Shown here one piece after another: positions 8,240-18,015 of a stretch of 64,000 nt of DNA (position 1 is its first letter; every line of letters starts with the position of its first letter). The position numbers and the translations under genes are program-made. The stretch is from Rhizobium sp. RU33A (GTDB lineage Bacteria > Pseudomonadota > Alphaproteobacteria > Rhizobiales > Rhizobiaceae). Location: NCBI RefSeq assembly GCF_900156055.1, contig NZ_FTMQ01000001.1:1054001-1118000 (forward strand), read 5' to 3'. A model generated the notes under the pieces. The model ran no database searches. It was not told the origin of the DNA and saw nothing but the letters and a program-made list of their open reading frames with translations.

Positions 8240-8965
8240 TCAATGCGCCGGCTTCTGGCCCCGGCGCACGCGGCGCTCGATGCCATGGAAGACGAGGTTG
8301 GAGAGAAGCGTGATGACGAGATAGAGGACGGCTGCCGCCAGGAAGAAGAGGAAATATTCCTTGGTATTGGCACCCGCCAGACGCGTGGTCAGTGCCAGTT
8401 CCTGATATCCGACCACGGCGACCAGCGCGCTGTCCTTGGTGACCGACATCCAGAGATTGGCCATGCCGGGCAGGGCGTTGGGAAGCAGTGCCGGCAGCGT
8501 CACCCGGCGAAAGCGCAGGAGCGGCGACATGCCGAAGGCCCGCGCCGCCTCGAGCTGTCCTGTCGGGATCGCCAGGATCGCGCCGCGTAGCACCTCGGTC
8601 ATATAGGCGCCCTGCACGAAGCCAAGCACCGCGACGGCCGCCACGAAACCATTGACCTCGACCGGCGGCAGGCCGAAGGCCATCAGCAGCCGGTTGAGGC
8701 CGTCGGTGCCGGCATAATAGAGCCCGACGATCAGGATCAGTTCCGGCACCGCCCGGATGACAGAGGTGTAAGCCGTGAGGATCAGTCCGACCGTCCGGTT
8801 GTTCGAAAGCTTGCCGAGTGCCCCCAACAGACCGATGACGAGGCCGATCGAATAGGCGCAGGCCGAGATGGCGACGGTGGTGGCAGCACCGGTCAACAGC
8901 GCGCCGCCCCAGCCCGGAGGCTGAAGCGCCAGCAATTGCCATGCCGTCATCGAACCGGTCGCCAT
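8240..8965 (-). CDS. Amino-acid ABC transporter permease (HisQ type)
   Basis: A 241-residue permease with five to six membrane segments and an EAA loop (QLEAARAFGMSPLLRFRRV). It lies 21 bp after the binding-protein gene and 13 bp before the second permease gene, so the four transporter genes form one unit. An ATG at 8950 is a possible alternative start. Homologues import polar amino acids, including cystine, histidine, glutamine and arginine. Confidence 0.9.
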   Translation of the reverse strand: MATGSMTAWQLLALQPPGWGGALLTGAATTVAISACAYSIGLVIGLLGALGKLSNNRTVGLILTAYTSVIRAVPELILIVGLYYAGTDGLNRLLMAFGLPPVEVNGFVAAVAVLGFVQGAYMTEVLRGAILAIPTGQLEAARAFGMSPLLRFRRVTLPALLPNALPGMANLWMSVTKDSALVAVVGYQELALTTRLAGANTKEYFLFFLAAAVLYLVITLLSNLVFHGIERRVRRGQKPAH

Positions 8966-8986
8966 CTCGTCCGCAATCCCTGTCGA

Positions 8987-9760
8987 TTACTGGCCGTAGA
9001 CGTCGAAGGTGAAGTAGGCCTTCGTGATCTCGTCATACTTGCCGGAAGCGCGCACGGCGGCGATCGCCGCGTTCAGCTTGGCCTTCAGCTCCGTGTCTTC
9101 CTTGCGCAAACCACCGCCGATGCCGGTGCCGAGAACCGACGGATCAGCCGCCACGTCGCCCATGTCGGCGCAGCAATCCTTGCCGAAATCGGTCTTCAAG
9201 AAGTCGGCAAGCGGGATCGCGTCGCCAAAGACATAGTCGATGCGGCCGGCAGAAAGATCCTGGAAGGCCTCGTCCAGCGTCTGATAGGTCTGCTCCTCGG
9301 CCTTGTCGGCAAAGTGCTTCGCATAGTAGGCCGACTGCACGGTCGAGACCTGGATACCGATCGTCTTGCCGTCGACCGCCTCGGGCGTCGCACCCGGCGT
9401 TGCATCCTTCGGTCCGATCAGCTTGCTCGGCGTATTGTAGTATTTGTCGGTAAAGTCGATGGTCTTCAGCCGCTCCTCGGTGATCGACATCGACGACCAG
9501 ATGACATCAAATTTCTTCGTCTGCAGAGCCGGGATCAGTCCGTCCCAGGAAACGTCGACGACCGAGCAAGTCTCCTTCATCTCCGCGCAGACGGCGTTCA
9601 TCAGATCGATTTCCCAGCCCTTCCAGGTGCCCGAAGCATCCTTGGCGAAGAAGGGCGGATAGGCCTCGTTCATGATGCCGAAGCGGACTTCGGCCTGGGC
9701 GGTGACGGCGGTCGCGGCAAAGGCGGCACCGGCAAGCAGAAGGGAGATCAGTTTCATCAT
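8987..9760 (-). CDS. Periplasmic amino-acid binding protein of the ABC transporter
   Basis: A 257-residue family 3 solute-binding protein with a Sec signal peptide (cleavage near TAQA-EVRF). The mature part begins FGIMNEAYPPFF and continues WKGWEIDLMNAVCAEM and DVIWSSMSITEERLKTIDFT, the typical ligand-pocket pattern. GGGG precedes the ATG at 9760 by 6-7 nt. Two closely spaced pairs of cysteines are present. The ligand is probably a sulfur-containing or other polar amino acid, inferred from the enzymes in the same operon. Confidence 0.9.
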   Translation of the reverse strand: MMKLISLLLAGAAFAATAVTAQAEVRFGIMNEAYPPFFAKDASGTWKGWEIDLMNAVCAEMKETCSVVDVSWDGLIPALQTKKFDVIWSSMSITEERLKTIDFTDKYYNTPSKLIGPKDATPGATPEAVDGKTIGIQVSTVQSAYYAKHFADKAEEQTYQTLDEAFQDLSAGRIDYVFGDAIPLADFLKTDFGKDCCADMGDVAADPSVLGTGIGGGLRKEDTELKAKLNAAIAAVRASGKYDEITKAYFTFDVYGQ

Positions 9761-9797
9761 TGTTTTCCCCGAGTGGATTAAAGGTTGAAAAGGGTGT

Positions 9798-10589
9798 TCA
9801 AGCAGTCCCGCGCCCACCAAGGCTGCGGGTGAATTCACGGCAACGGGCGCTTTTCGGATCGCCGAAGACCTGGTCCGGCGGTCCCTCTTCCTCAACGCGG
9901 CCCTTGTCGAGGAACATCACATGGCTGGAGACCTCGCGCGCAAAGCTCATCTCATGGGTAACGAGCAGCATCGTGCGGCCCTCTTCGGCCAAATCCCGGA
10001 TAACCTTCAGCACTTCGCCGACAAGCTCTGGATCGAGCGCCGAGGTCGGCTCGTCGAACAGCATCACGGCCGGATCGACGCAGAGTGCGCGGGCAATCGC
10101 CGCCCGCTGCTGCTGGCCGCCGGAGAGAAAGGCCGGATAGGCATCGCGCTTGTCATAGAGGCCGACCTTGGCCAGCAGCGCTTCCGCCTTCTCGACCGCC
10201 TCGCGGCGCGGCACTTTGAGCACATGGACCGGCGCCTCGATGACGTTTTCCAGAACCGTGCGATGAGCCCAGAGATTGAAGCTCTGGAATACCATGCCAA
10301 GCCCGGTGCGCAGCCGTTCCAGCTGCTTGCGGTCGGCGGCTTCGAGGCTTCCCTTGCGGGACGGGCGCAACTTGAGCTCTTCGCCACCCACGACGATGCG
10401 GCCGCGGTCGGGCGCTTCCAAAAGGTTGATACAGCGCAGGAACGTGCTCTTGCCGGAACCGGACGAGCCGATGATGGAGATGACATCACCACGTTGGGCC
10501 GTGGCCGAGATGCCCTTCAGAACTTCAATGCCGGCGAAACTCTTGTGGATGTCGTGCACGTCGAGCGCGGCCGGGGCGGTTCCTGTCAT
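9798..10589 (-). CDS. Amino-acid ABC transporter ATP-binding protein
   Basis: A 263-residue ATPase with Walker A GSSGSGKST (residues 41-49), signature LSGGQQQR, Walker B VMLFDEPTSALD and the H-loop THEM. It belongs to the HisP/GlnQ group that powers polar amino acid uptake. The start at 10589 gives the family N-terminus; the upstream in-frame extension does not look coding. It is the first gene of the six-gene operon and faces the Lrp-type regulator across 183 bp. Confidence 0.93.
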   Translation of the reverse strand: MTGTAPAALDVHDIHKSFAGIEVLKGISATAQRGDVISIIGSSGSGKSTFLRCINLLEAPDRGRIVVGGEELKLRPSRKGSLEAADRKQLERLRTGLGMVFQSFNLWAHRTVLENVIEAPVHVLKVPRREAVEKAEALLAKVGLYDKRDAYPAFLSGGQQQRAAIARALCVDPAVMLFDEPTSALDPELVGEVLKVIRDLAEEGRTMLLVTHEMSFAREVSSHVMFLDKGRVEEEGPPDQVFGDPKSARCREFTRSLGGRGTA

Positions 10590-10772
10590 CTTGATCCCAG
10601 GTAGTTTGACAATTGCGAGACCATAGGAGGCCGAAGCTGCGGATTTCGAGCGCATTTCAGCGACAATGTGGGAAAATCCTGCGTCAGAGCATCAGATGGT
10701 GCGGAAAGATGGCGCAATAAGTCAAAATCGGATAAGGGGGGCGAAAACGAGGTCGCGCAAGGAGGGGGAACC

Positions 10773-11243
10773 ATGCCGGACAAGCTCGATCAATTCGACC
10801 GCAGCATTCTCGAAGTGGTGCAGCGGGATTGCCAGCTGAAGGCGGAAGCCATCGCCGACAAAGTGGGTCTGTCGCCATCGGCCGTGCAGCGCAGGCTTCG
10901 CCGTCTCCGCGACGAAGGCATCATCACTGCCGAGATCGCCGTGGTGAACCGCAAGGCGACGAGCTTCCCGATGACCTTCATCACCGGCATGGAAATCGAA
11001 CGCGACAACTACGATGCGCTCACCCGCTTCCGCGCCTGGGCCGACAAGCAGGAGCACGTCCAGCAGGTCTACTACGTCACAGGCCAGGTCGATCTCGTCG
11101 CCATCATCACCGCCCGCGACGTCGAGCATTACGACGATATCAGCGCGCAATTGATGGCGGAGAACCCGCAGATCCGCCGCATGCACACCAATGTCGTGCT
11201 GCGCGACGTCAAGGTCGGCCTGCATATTCCGGTCCGGGAATGA
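10773..11243 (+). CDS. Lrp/AsnC family transcriptional regulator
   Basis: A 156-residue regulator with an N-terminal helix-turn-helix (residues about 22-45, AEAIADKVGLSPSAVQRRLRRL) and a C-terminal RAM ligand-binding domain (VYYVTGQVDLVAIITARD). The ATG at 10773 has a strong AAGGAGG upstream. Divergent orientation next to the amino-acid operon makes control of that operon likely, much as MdeR controls a methionine gamma-lyase gene in Pseudomonas. That role is inferred from context. Confidence 0.92.
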   Translation: MPDKLDQFDRSILEVVQRDCQLKAEAIADKVGLSPSAVQRRLRRLRDEGIITAEIAVVNRKATSFPMTFITGMEIERDNYDALTRFRAWADKQEHVQQVYYVTGQVDLVAIITARDVEHYDDISAQLMAENPQIRRMHTNVVLRDVKVGLHIPVRE

Positions 11244-11358
11244 GCACAGATTTCGGCAGGTGCCGGGATATCGCTGAACTTCGTCAAATACGAGGTTGAC
11301 GCCCCTCTCTCGCCTCCCCATGATGTCGCAATTGCTTACATTGTTTGGGAGGACAATC

Positions 11359-12315
11359 ATGCATTTTTCGAGACTTAGCACTTTGGCTGCTGCCACGTTG
11401 GCCGCATCTGTCGCATTTGGTACATCCGGGGCACGCGCCGAGCAGTTCGTCAATGTGCTGACCGGTGGCACCTCGGGCGTCTACTATCCGCTGGGTGTCG
11501 CCCTGTCGAAGATCTACGGCGAAAAGATCCCTGAGGTCCGCACCCAGGTGCAGGCGACCAAAGCCTCGGTCGAAAACCTCAATCTCTTGCAGCAAGGCAA
11601 GGGCGAAATCGGCTTCTCGCTCGGCGATAGCGTCAAGCTGGCAGCGGAAGGCGATGCGGATGCCGGTTTCAAGGCACCGCTCGATAAGCTGCGCGGCATC
11701 GCCGCCATTTATCCGAACTTCATCCAGATCGTTGCGACGAAGGATTCCGGCGTGACGTCGCTTGCCGACCTCAAGGGCAAGAGCCTGTCCGTCGGAGCAC
11801 CGAAGTCGGGCACGGAACTCAATGCCCGCGCCATCCTCGAAGCCGCGAGCATGAGCTATGAAGATCTCGGCAAGACCGAGTATCTGCCCTTTGCGGAGTC
11901 TGTCGAACTCATCAAGAACCGTCAGCTCGACGCGACGCTTCAGTCCGCCGGCCTCGGCGTTGCCTCGCTGAAAGACTTGTCCACCTCGCTGCCGGTCTCG
12001 CTGGTCGCCGTTCCGGCCGAGATCGCGACAGCACTCGGCGCGCCCTACATCGCCGCGACCATCCCGGCCGGCACCTATGAGGGCCAGACGGAGGACGTCC
12101 CGACGGTCGCCGTCGTCAACTTCCTGGTGACCCACTCGGAGGTTTCCGACGATCTCGCCTACGAGATGACCAAGCAACTCTTTGAGAACCTGCCGGAGAT
12201 CCAGGCTGCGCATAACGCCGCCAAGGACATCAAACTGGAAGATGCCACCAAGGGCATGCCGATCCCGCTGCATCCGGGCGCTGAGCGCTACTACAAGGAA
12301 AAGGGCATGCTGTGA
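11359..12315 (+). CDS. TAXI-family TRAP transporter solute receptor
   Basis: A 318-residue periplasmic receptor with a Sec signal peptide (cleavage near ARA-EQFV) and the TAXI opening LTGGTSGVYYPLG. The family delivers carboxylates or amino acids to TRAP permeases driven by an ion gradient. The ATG at 11359 follows GGGAGGA. The permease gene comes next, but a strong terminator-like hairpin lies between them, which would favour more receptor than permease. Confidence 0.93.
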   Translation: MHFSRLSTLAAATLAASVAFGTSGARAEQFVNVLTGGTSGVYYPLGVALSKIYGEKIPEVRTQVQATKASVENLNLLQQGKGEIGFSLGDSVKLAAEGDADAGFKAPLDKLRGIAAIYPNFIQIVATKDSGVTSLADLKGKSLSVGAPKSGTELNARAILEAASMSYEDLGKTEYLPFAESVELIKNRQLDATLQSAGLGVASLKDLSTSLPVSLVAVPAEIATALGAPYIAATIPAGTYEGQTEDVPTVAVVNFLVTHSEVSDDLAYEMTKQLFENLPEIQAAHNAAKDIKLEDATKGMPIPLHPGAERYYKEKGML

Positions 12316-12346
12316 GGCTTTCAAGGCTTCTGAAGCTGCATGAAGG

Positions 12347-12380
12347 GGACCGGACGGCCACCATGCCGTCCGGTCCTTTT
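12347..12380 (+). terminator. Terminator-like hairpin inside the TRAP operon
   Basis: A perfect 12-bp stem (12347-12358 with 12365-12376, loop of 6) is followed by TTTT. It lies between the receptor stop and the permease start. It looks like a partial terminator that lowers permease expression relative to the receptor. Confidence 0.8.
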
Positions 12381-12411
12381 GCCCCTCGGCTTATCCTTCG
12401 GACGGACACCC

Positions 12412-14529
12412 ATGAGCGCCACCACCGCAGACGACACCCTGTCGCATGAACCGAACACCCATGAGCAGCACTTTCCGGCAACCGCCGAGGGCAAGCTTCT
12501 CTACGGCATCGCCGTTGCCTTCTCGCTGTTCCAGATCGCGACCGCGGCCCATCTGATCGACCTGCCGAGCCAGCTTGTCCGCTCCACCCATGTCGCTTTT
12601 CTGCTTCTGCTTGGTTTTCCGCTCGTCGCCGCAAACATCCGCAAGGGCGCGCTCTACACAGCAGGCGCCTGGGCGCTCGCCACAGCAGGCATCGCTGTGG
12701 CGGTCTACCAGTATGTCGAATACGAGCCGCTGATCCTGCGCGCCGGTGATCTCATCACCATGGATCTCTACTTCGGTGTCCTGGCGATCGCCACTGTCTT
12801 CATCGGCGCCTGGGTGATCATGGGACCCGCCCTGCCGATCATTTCGGGCCTTTTCCTGGCCTACTGCCTGTTCGGCGAATACCTGCCGTCGCCTCTCAAT
12901 CACCGCGGTTACGATTTTTCCCAGGTCATCGACCACATGGCCTATGGCACCGAGGGTATCTACGGCGTCCCGACCTATGTGTCGTCTTCCTACATCTTTC
13001 TCTTCATCCTGTTTGGCTCCTTCCTGGAGCGTGCCGGCATGATCAAGCTCTTTACCGATGTGTCCCTCGGCCTCGTCGGCCACAAGCGCGGCGGCCCCGC
13101 CAAGGTCTCGGTCATCTCCTCCGGACTGATGGGCACCATCTCTGGCTCCGGCGTCGCCAACGTTGTGACAACAGGCCAGTTCACCATTCCCCTGATGAAA
13201 CGCTTCGGCTATCGACCCGCCTTTGCCGGCGGCGTCGAGGCGACTGCCTCGATGGGTGGACAGATCATGCCGCCCGTCATGGGCGCCGTCGCCTTCATCA
13301 TGGCCGAGACGCTCGGCGTCGAATATGCCGAGATCGTCAAGGCAGCGCTGATCCCGGCCATTCTCTATTTTGCCTCGGTCTTCTGGATGGTGCATCTTGA
13401 AGCAGGCAAGCGCGGCCTGAGCGGGCTCGACCCGAAGGACCTGCCGTCGCCCATGGCCGCCATCCGCAGCCAATGGTATCTGCTGCTGCCGCTCGCGGCC
13501 CTCGTGTGGCTGCTCTTCTCCGGCTATACGCCGCTATTTGCCGGCACCGCAGGTCTGGCCCTCACCATGCTGCTCATTCTCGGCAGTTCGATCGCCATCG
13601 GCATGTCCAACACCGCGGTCCGCACCATCTTCTGGATCGGCATCGGTCTCGCCGGAGCCTCCTTCTTCCAATATGGCTTCCGCGCCGTGCTGATCGCCAT
13701 CCTGGTGCTGATCGCGTGGAACTTCATGGTGAAGGGCGGCCGTGCGGCTTTGAAGCTAAGCGTCGACAGCCTGGCGGATGGCGCAAAGACGGCATTGCCG
13801 GTGGGCATCGCCTGTGCGGTGGTTGGCATCATCGTCGGCACCATGACGCTGACCGGTGCGGCCAATACCTTCGGCCAGTTCGTCGTCGCCGTCGGCCAGC
13901 ATAGCCTCTTCCTGTCGCTGATCCTCACCATGCTCACCTGTATCCTGCTCGGCATGGGCATTCCGACGATCCCGAACTACATCATCACTTCCTCGATCGC
14001 CGGCCCCGCACTGCTCGAACTCGGTGTGCCGCTGATCGTCAGCCACATGTTCGTCTTCTATTTCGGCATCCTCGCCGATTTGACCCCGCCGGTGGCGCTC
14101 GCCTGCTTTGCGGCGGCCCCCATTGCCCGGGAATCGGGCCTTCGCATCTCCTTCGAGGCGGTGAAGGTGGCAGCCGCCGGCTTCGTCGTTCCCTTCATGG
14201 CCGTCTATACGCCGGCCCTGATGCTGCAGGATGGCGGTCCGCTGGCCGAGGCCATCGGCTATCCGCTCGCCGTCCTCTACATCGTCATCAAGGCCAGCCT
14301 CTCGATCGGCCTCTGGGGTGTCGCCGTGATCGGCTATCTCAACCGGCCGCTGCCGATCCTGCATCGCCTTGTGGCCGCCGCCGCCGCCTTCTTCCTGGTG
14401 GCGGCCCTGCCGATCACCGACGAGATCGGTGGAGCACTCGTCCTTATCTTTGCCCTCATGGCCTGGAAGTTCCCCGGCAAGGCCACCGGGCCCACTCCCA
14501 CGGCGCCACCCAAGTCAGGGGCGCCATGA
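12412..14529 (+). CDS. TRAP transporter fused permease (4TM/12TM) subunit
   Basis: A 705-residue membrane protein with many hydrophobic segments, joining the small DctQ-like and large DctM-like parts as is usual for TAXI-TRAP systems. Motifs such as SSGLMGTISGSGVANVVTTG and GMGIPTIPNYIITSS match the DctM transport domain. The ATG at 12412 gives a soluble N-terminus of about 35 residues. Its stop overlaps the next start (ATGA), so the DUF1850 protein is translationally coupled. Confidence 0.93.
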   Translation: MSATTADDTLSHEPNTHEQHFPATAEGKLLYGIAVAFSLFQIATAAHLIDLPSQLVRSTHVAFLLLLGFPLVAANIRKGALYTAGAWALATAGIAVAVYQYVEYEPLILRAGDLITMDLYFGVLAIATVFIGAWVIMGPALPIISGLFLAYCLFGEYLPSPLNHRGYDFSQVIDHMAYGTEGIYGVPTYVSSSYIFLFILFGSFLERAGMIKLFTDVSLGLVGHKRGGPAKVSVISSGLMGTISGSGVANVVTTGQFTIPLMKRFGYRPAFAGGVEATASMGGQIMPPVMGAVAFIMAETLGVEYAEIVKAALIPAILYFASVFWMVHLEAGKRGLSGLDPKDLPSPMAAIRSQWYLLLPLAALVWLLFSGYTPLFAGTAGLALTMLLILGSSIAIGMSNTAVRTIFWIGIGLAGASFFQYGFRAVLIAILVLIAWNFMVKGGRAALKLSVDSLADGAKTALPVGIACAVVGIIVGTMTLTGAANTFGQFVVAVGQHSLFLSLILTMLTCILLGMGIPTIPNYIITSSIAGPALLELGVPLIVSHMFVFYFGILADLTPPVALACFAAAPIARESGLRISFEAVKVAAAGFVVPFMAVYTPALMLQDGGPLAEAIGYPLAVLYIVIKASLSIGLWGVAVIGYLNRPLPILHRLVAAAAAFFLVAALPITDEIGGALVLIFALMAWKFPGKATGPTPTAPPKSGAP

Positions 14530-14915
14530 GCCTTTGCATCGCGCTTGCCGCAACCGTTCTGACCATCCCGACCACGACTTTCTCGCTCTCCTGGGAGCAC
14601 TCGGTCGAGAAGGTCGAGTGGCGTGAAGAGTGGGCGGTGACGTCTTCGGGGCTGAAGCTAGGGCAGGCGAGCGTCAAGGGATCCGGCGCCGGCATGGAGC
14701 CGGGCGAGGGGGCGGTGCTCGACGACGGTTGGTGGCGTTGGAAGCCATCGCTGGCACCCGTCGCCGAATTGCGGCTCGCCTCATCCGGCGCGACACCTGG
14801 CGGCTGGACGCTGTGTCATGCCGGCGGCTGCCAGACGCTTGGCGATGCGCCGGGCAGGGAGGCCGTTCTCTCCGCCTGCAAGCAGGACAGCGATGCCGTC
14901 GAGCCATCCCGGTGA
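14526..14915 (+). CDS. DUF1850 protein linked to the TAXI-TRAP transporter
   Basis: A 129-residue protein with an N-terminal hydrophobic or signal segment and the DUF1850 pattern FSLSWEHSVEKVEWREEW. Such proteins are regularly encoded beside TAXI-TRAP permeases; their function is not established, and an accessory role in transport is inferred. It overlaps the permease gene by 4 bp. Two cysteines near the C-terminus (CHAGGC) may form a disulfide. Confidence 0.8.
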   Translation: MSLCIALAATVLTIPTTTFSLSWEHSVEKVEWREEWAVTSSGLKLGQASVKGSGAGMEPGEGAVLDDGWWRWKPSLAPVAELRLASSGATPGGWTLCHAGGCQTLGDAPGREAVLSACKQDSDAVEPSR

Positions 14916-15004
14916 AGACACTGCGTCACCGGCAGCCCATTGATCCATCCTAGTCTCGGCGTGGAGACCTGCTAATCTGTACGCATCGAACGAAGAGGTT
15001 TCCC

Positions 15005-15931
15005 ATGTCCTTCTTTCCCGGCAATGACCCGGTCCCCGGTGACGCCTTTGCCTGCGACGCCATCGAACATCTGATCATCCCGCGCTCCAGCGACATCGGC
15101 GGTTTTGCTGTTCGTCGTGCGCTGCCCTCCGTCCGCCGCCGCCTCGTCGGCCCCTTCATCTTCTTCGACCGTATGGGACCGGCGATCCTGAAGGCGGATG
15201 AGGCCATGGATGTGCGGCCGCATCCGCATATAGGCCTCTCGACCGTCACCTATCTCTTCGACGGTGAGATCAAGCATCGCGACAGCCTCGGCACCGAATT
15301 GGTGATTTCTCCCGGCGACATCAACCTGATGACCGCGGGGCGAGGCATCGTGCATTCCGAGCGCACGCCGGAAAACCTGCGCGGTCATCCGCTCTCCATG
15401 TCCGGCCTGCAGACCTGGATCGCATTGCCGGACCAGCTGGAAGAGATCGACCCGGCCTTTGCCCATACGGCCAAGGGGGAGCTGCCGACCTTTGTCGATC
15501 ATGGCGCCTCGGGGCGGGTTGTGATCGGATCCATGGGCGGCTTGCGCTCGCCGGTGAAGACCTTTTCCGAGACGCTCTATGTCGATCTGACCCTCGAGCC
15601 GGGCACCCGTTTCCCCTTCGATGCCGGCCAGGAAGAGCGAGCGCTGTATATTCTGTCAGGCGAAATCGAGATTGCCGGAGACCGGTTTGCGCAGGATCAG
15701 TTGCTGGTCTTCCGTCCCGGCGACGAAATAACGCTGATCGGTGGCGCGACAGGGTGTCACGTCATGCTCTTTGGCGGTGCGGCCATGCAAACCAAGAAAC
15801 ATATCTGGTGGAACTTTGTTTCGTCGTCCAAGGAGCGTATCGAACAGGCCAAGGAAGAGTGGAGAACTGGCCGATTCGACATCGTTCCGGGGGACGAAGA
15901 AGAGTTCGTGCCTTTGCCGGAGAGCCGTTGA
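15005..15931 (+). CDS. Pirin family protein
   Basis: A 308-residue bicupin. The N-terminal cupin has the metal-binding motif RPHPHIGLSTVTYLFDGE and, later, the histidine of GRGIVHSER. Bacterial pirins bind Fe and have been linked to quercetinase activity or to regulation by protein contact. The C-terminal domain follows the usual pirin layout. It stands alone upstream of dxs. The specific role is unknown. Confidence 0.9.
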   Translation: MSFFPGNDPVPGDAFACDAIEHLIIPRSSDIGGFAVRRALPSVRRRLVGPFIFFDRMGPAILKADEAMDVRPHPHIGLSTVTYLFDGEIKHRDSLGTELVISPGDINLMTAGRGIVHSERTPENLRGHPLSMSGLQTWIALPDQLEEIDPAFAHTAKGELPTFVDHGASGRVVIGSMGGLRSPVKTFSETLYVDLTLEPGTRFPFDAGQEERALYILSGEIEIAGDRFAQDQLLVFRPGDEITLIGGATGCHVMLFGGAAMQTKKHIWWNFVSSSKERIEQAKEEWRTGRFDIVPGDEEEFVPLPESR

Positions 15932-16021
15932 CGTCTATATAACAGCGTGGTGTCAGATATTTGCCCAGTTCGTCTTGGGATGCTATCGCGCACCCAAACG
16001 AGTTGAAGAGGCAAGAGCCCT

Positions 16022-17941
16022 GTGACATCCATGCCCGATACGCCACTGCTGGACAAGGTCGAGTTCCCGAGAGATCTGAAGGCCATTGAGGATCGCGATC
16101 TGCCGCAGCTGGCGCGCGAAGTGCGCGACGAGATGATCGATGCGGTCTCGACGACGGGTGGTCATCTGGGGGCAGGCCTCGGCGTCGTCGAGCTGACGAT
16201 CGCGATCCACAAGGTCTTTGAGACGCCCAGCGATCGGCTGATATTCGACGTCGGCCACCAATGCTATCCGCACAAGATCCTGACCGGCCGCCGTGAGCGG
16301 ATCCGCACGCTTCGCCAGGAAGACGGCCTCTCCGGCTTCACCAAGCGCGCCGAGAGCGAATACGATCCCTTCGGCGCGGCCCATTCCTCGACTTCGATTT
16401 CCGCCGGCCTCGGCATGGCGGTTGCTGCCGAGCTGTCGAAGACCGACCGCAAGGTGATCGCCGTTATTGGTGACGGCGCGATGTCCGCCGGCATGGCCTA
16501 TGAGGCATTGAATAACGCAGGCGCGCTTGATGCCCGGCTGATCGTCATCCTCAACGACAACGACATGTCGATTGCCCCGCCGACCGGGGCGATGAGCGCC
16601 TATCTCGCGCGCCTCGCCTCCGGCCGCAGCTACATGGGTTTCCGCGAGCTCGGCAAGAAACTGACTGCCTATCTCGGCAAGACCGTCGACCGCGCCATCA
16701 CCCGCGCCGTCGAGCATGCGCGTGGCTATGTCACCGGCGGCACCATGTTCGAGGAGCTCGGCTTCTACCATATCGGCCCGATCGACGGTCACTCCTTCGA
16801 GCACCTGCTGCCCGTGTTGCGCAATGTTCGCGACAATGCCAAGGGCCCGGTGCTGATCCATGTCGTGACCCAGAAGGGCAAGGGCTACGCGCCCGCCGAA
16901 GCCGCGGCCGACAAGTATCACGGCGTCAACAAGTTCGACGTCATCACGGGCACCCAGGCCAAGGCCAAGCCGAATGCCCCGGCCTATACCGCAGTCTTCG
17001 CCGACGCGCTGGTCGAGGAAGCCCGCCACGACGAGAAGATCGTCGGCATCACCGCCGCCATGCCAAACGGCACCGGGCTCGACAAGCTGCAGTCGCTCTT
17101 CCCTGAGCGCACGTTCGATGTCGGCATCGCCGAACAGCATGCCGTGACCTTTGCAGCCGGCCTCGCAGCCGAAGGCTTTAAGCCGTTCTGCGCATTGTAT
17201 TCCACGTTCCTGCAGCGCGGCTACGATCAGGTCGTGCATGATGTCGGCATTCAGGGTCTACCGGTCCGTTTTCCCATCGACCGCGCCGGCTTCGTAGGCG
17301 CCGATGGCCCGACCCATGCCGGCTCCTTCGACACAGGTTTCCTTGCAGCACTTCCGGGCTTCGTGGTCATGGCCGCAGCCGACGAGGCAGAGCTGAAGCA
17401 TATGGTCCGGACAGCCGCAGCCTACGACGAAGGCCCGATCTCCTTCCGCTATCCGCGTGGTGAAGGTGTGGGTGTTCCCATGCCGGAGCGCGGCGAGATC
17501 CTCGAGATCGGCCGCGGCCGCATCGTCAAGCAGGGCTCCAAGGTCGCACTTCTCTCCTTCGGCACGCGCCTGGCCGACTGTCTGCTCGCCGCCGAAGACC
17601 TGGATGCCGCGGGCCTCTCGACCACGGTTGCCGATGCCCGTTTCGCCAAGCCCCTCGACCACGACCTGATCCGCCAGCTCGCCCGCCACCATCAGGTGGT
17701 GGTAACAGTCGAAGAAGGCGCCGTCGGCGGCTTCGGCAGCCACGTCATGCATTTCCTCGTCAACGAGGGCCTGCTCGACAACGGCCTGAAGGTCCGCTCC
17801 CTGGTGCTGCCCGACGTCTGGATGGACCAGGCCAAGCCCGAAGTGATGTATGCCAGAGCCGGACTGGACGCCTCCGGCATTCTGAAGACGGTGTTTGCAG
17901 CACTTGGGCAGGATGTGCCGGGCGTGATTGCGGCAGGTTGA
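16022..17941 (+). CDS. dxs: 1-deoxy-D-xylulose-5-phosphate synthase
   Basis: A 639-residue thiamine-diphosphate enzyme. It joins pyruvate and glyceraldehyde 3-phosphate to make DXP, the first step of the MEP isoprenoid pathway. It has [14 protein letters not shown] near the N-terminus, the TPP motif [16 protein letters not shown] and the transketolase motif [17 protein letters not shown]. The GTG at 16022 gives the N-terminus I recall from rhizobia; ATG at 16031 is an alternative. Neither xseB before it nor tlyA after it is adjacent here, unlike the arrangement I recall in relatives. Confidence 0.95.
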   Translation: MTSMPDTPLLDKVEFPRDLKAIEDRDLPQLAREVRDEMIDAVSTTGGHLGAGLGVVELTIAIHKVFETPSDRLIFDVGHQCYPHKILTGRRERIRTLRQEDGLSGFTKRAESEYDPFGAAHSSTSISAGLGMAVAAELSKTDRKVIAVIGDGAMSAGMAYEALNNAGALDARLIVILNDNDMSIAPPTGAMSAYLARLASGRSYMGFRELGKKLTAYLGKTVDRAITRAVEHARGYVTGGTMFEELGFYHIGPIDGHSFEHLLPVLRNVRDNAKGPVLIHVVTQKGKGYAPAEAAADKYHGVNKFDVITGTQAKAKPNAPAYTAVFADALVEEARHDEKIVGITAAMPNGTGLDKLQSLFPERTFDVGIAEQHAVTFAAGLAAEGFKPFCALYSTFLQRGYDQVVHDVGIQGLPVRFPIDRAGFVGADGPTHAGSFDTGFLAALPGFVVMAAADEAELKHMVRTAAAYDEGPISFRYPRGEGVGVPMPERGEILEIGRGRIVKQGSKVALLSFGTRLADCLLAAEDLDAAGLSTTVADARFAKPLDHDLIRQLARHHQVVVTVEEGAVGGFGSHVMHFLVNEGLLDNGLKVRSLVLPDVWMDQAKPEVMYARAGLDASGILKTVFAALGQDVPGVIAAG

Positions 17942-17960
17942 GCCACCTTCAACGGCTAGA

Positions 17961-17990
17961 TTGAAGTGTACGCCAAAACGGCGTACACTT
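17961..17990 (+). promoter_or_regulatory. Promoter with overlapping operator of the DUF1778/GNAT pair
   Basis: TTGAAG (17961-17966), a 17-bp spacer and TACACT (17984-17989) make a sigma70-like promoter. A perfect inverted repeat with 11-bp arms (AAGTGTACGCC and its complement) and the centre AAAAC spans 17964-17990, covering both elements. This fits autorepression by the ribbon-helix-helix antitoxin. Confidence 0.8.
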
Positions 17991-18015
17991 GTGGCGAGAC
18001 TTGAGGGCCGCCATC

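Noticed and set aside
12391..13473. Open frame antisense to the TRAP permease
   Set aside because: It is explained by codon bias of the permease gene.
15983..17239. Long open frame antisense to dxs
   Set aside because: It mirrors the codon pattern of dxs on the other strand, matches no family and has no ribosome-binding site.
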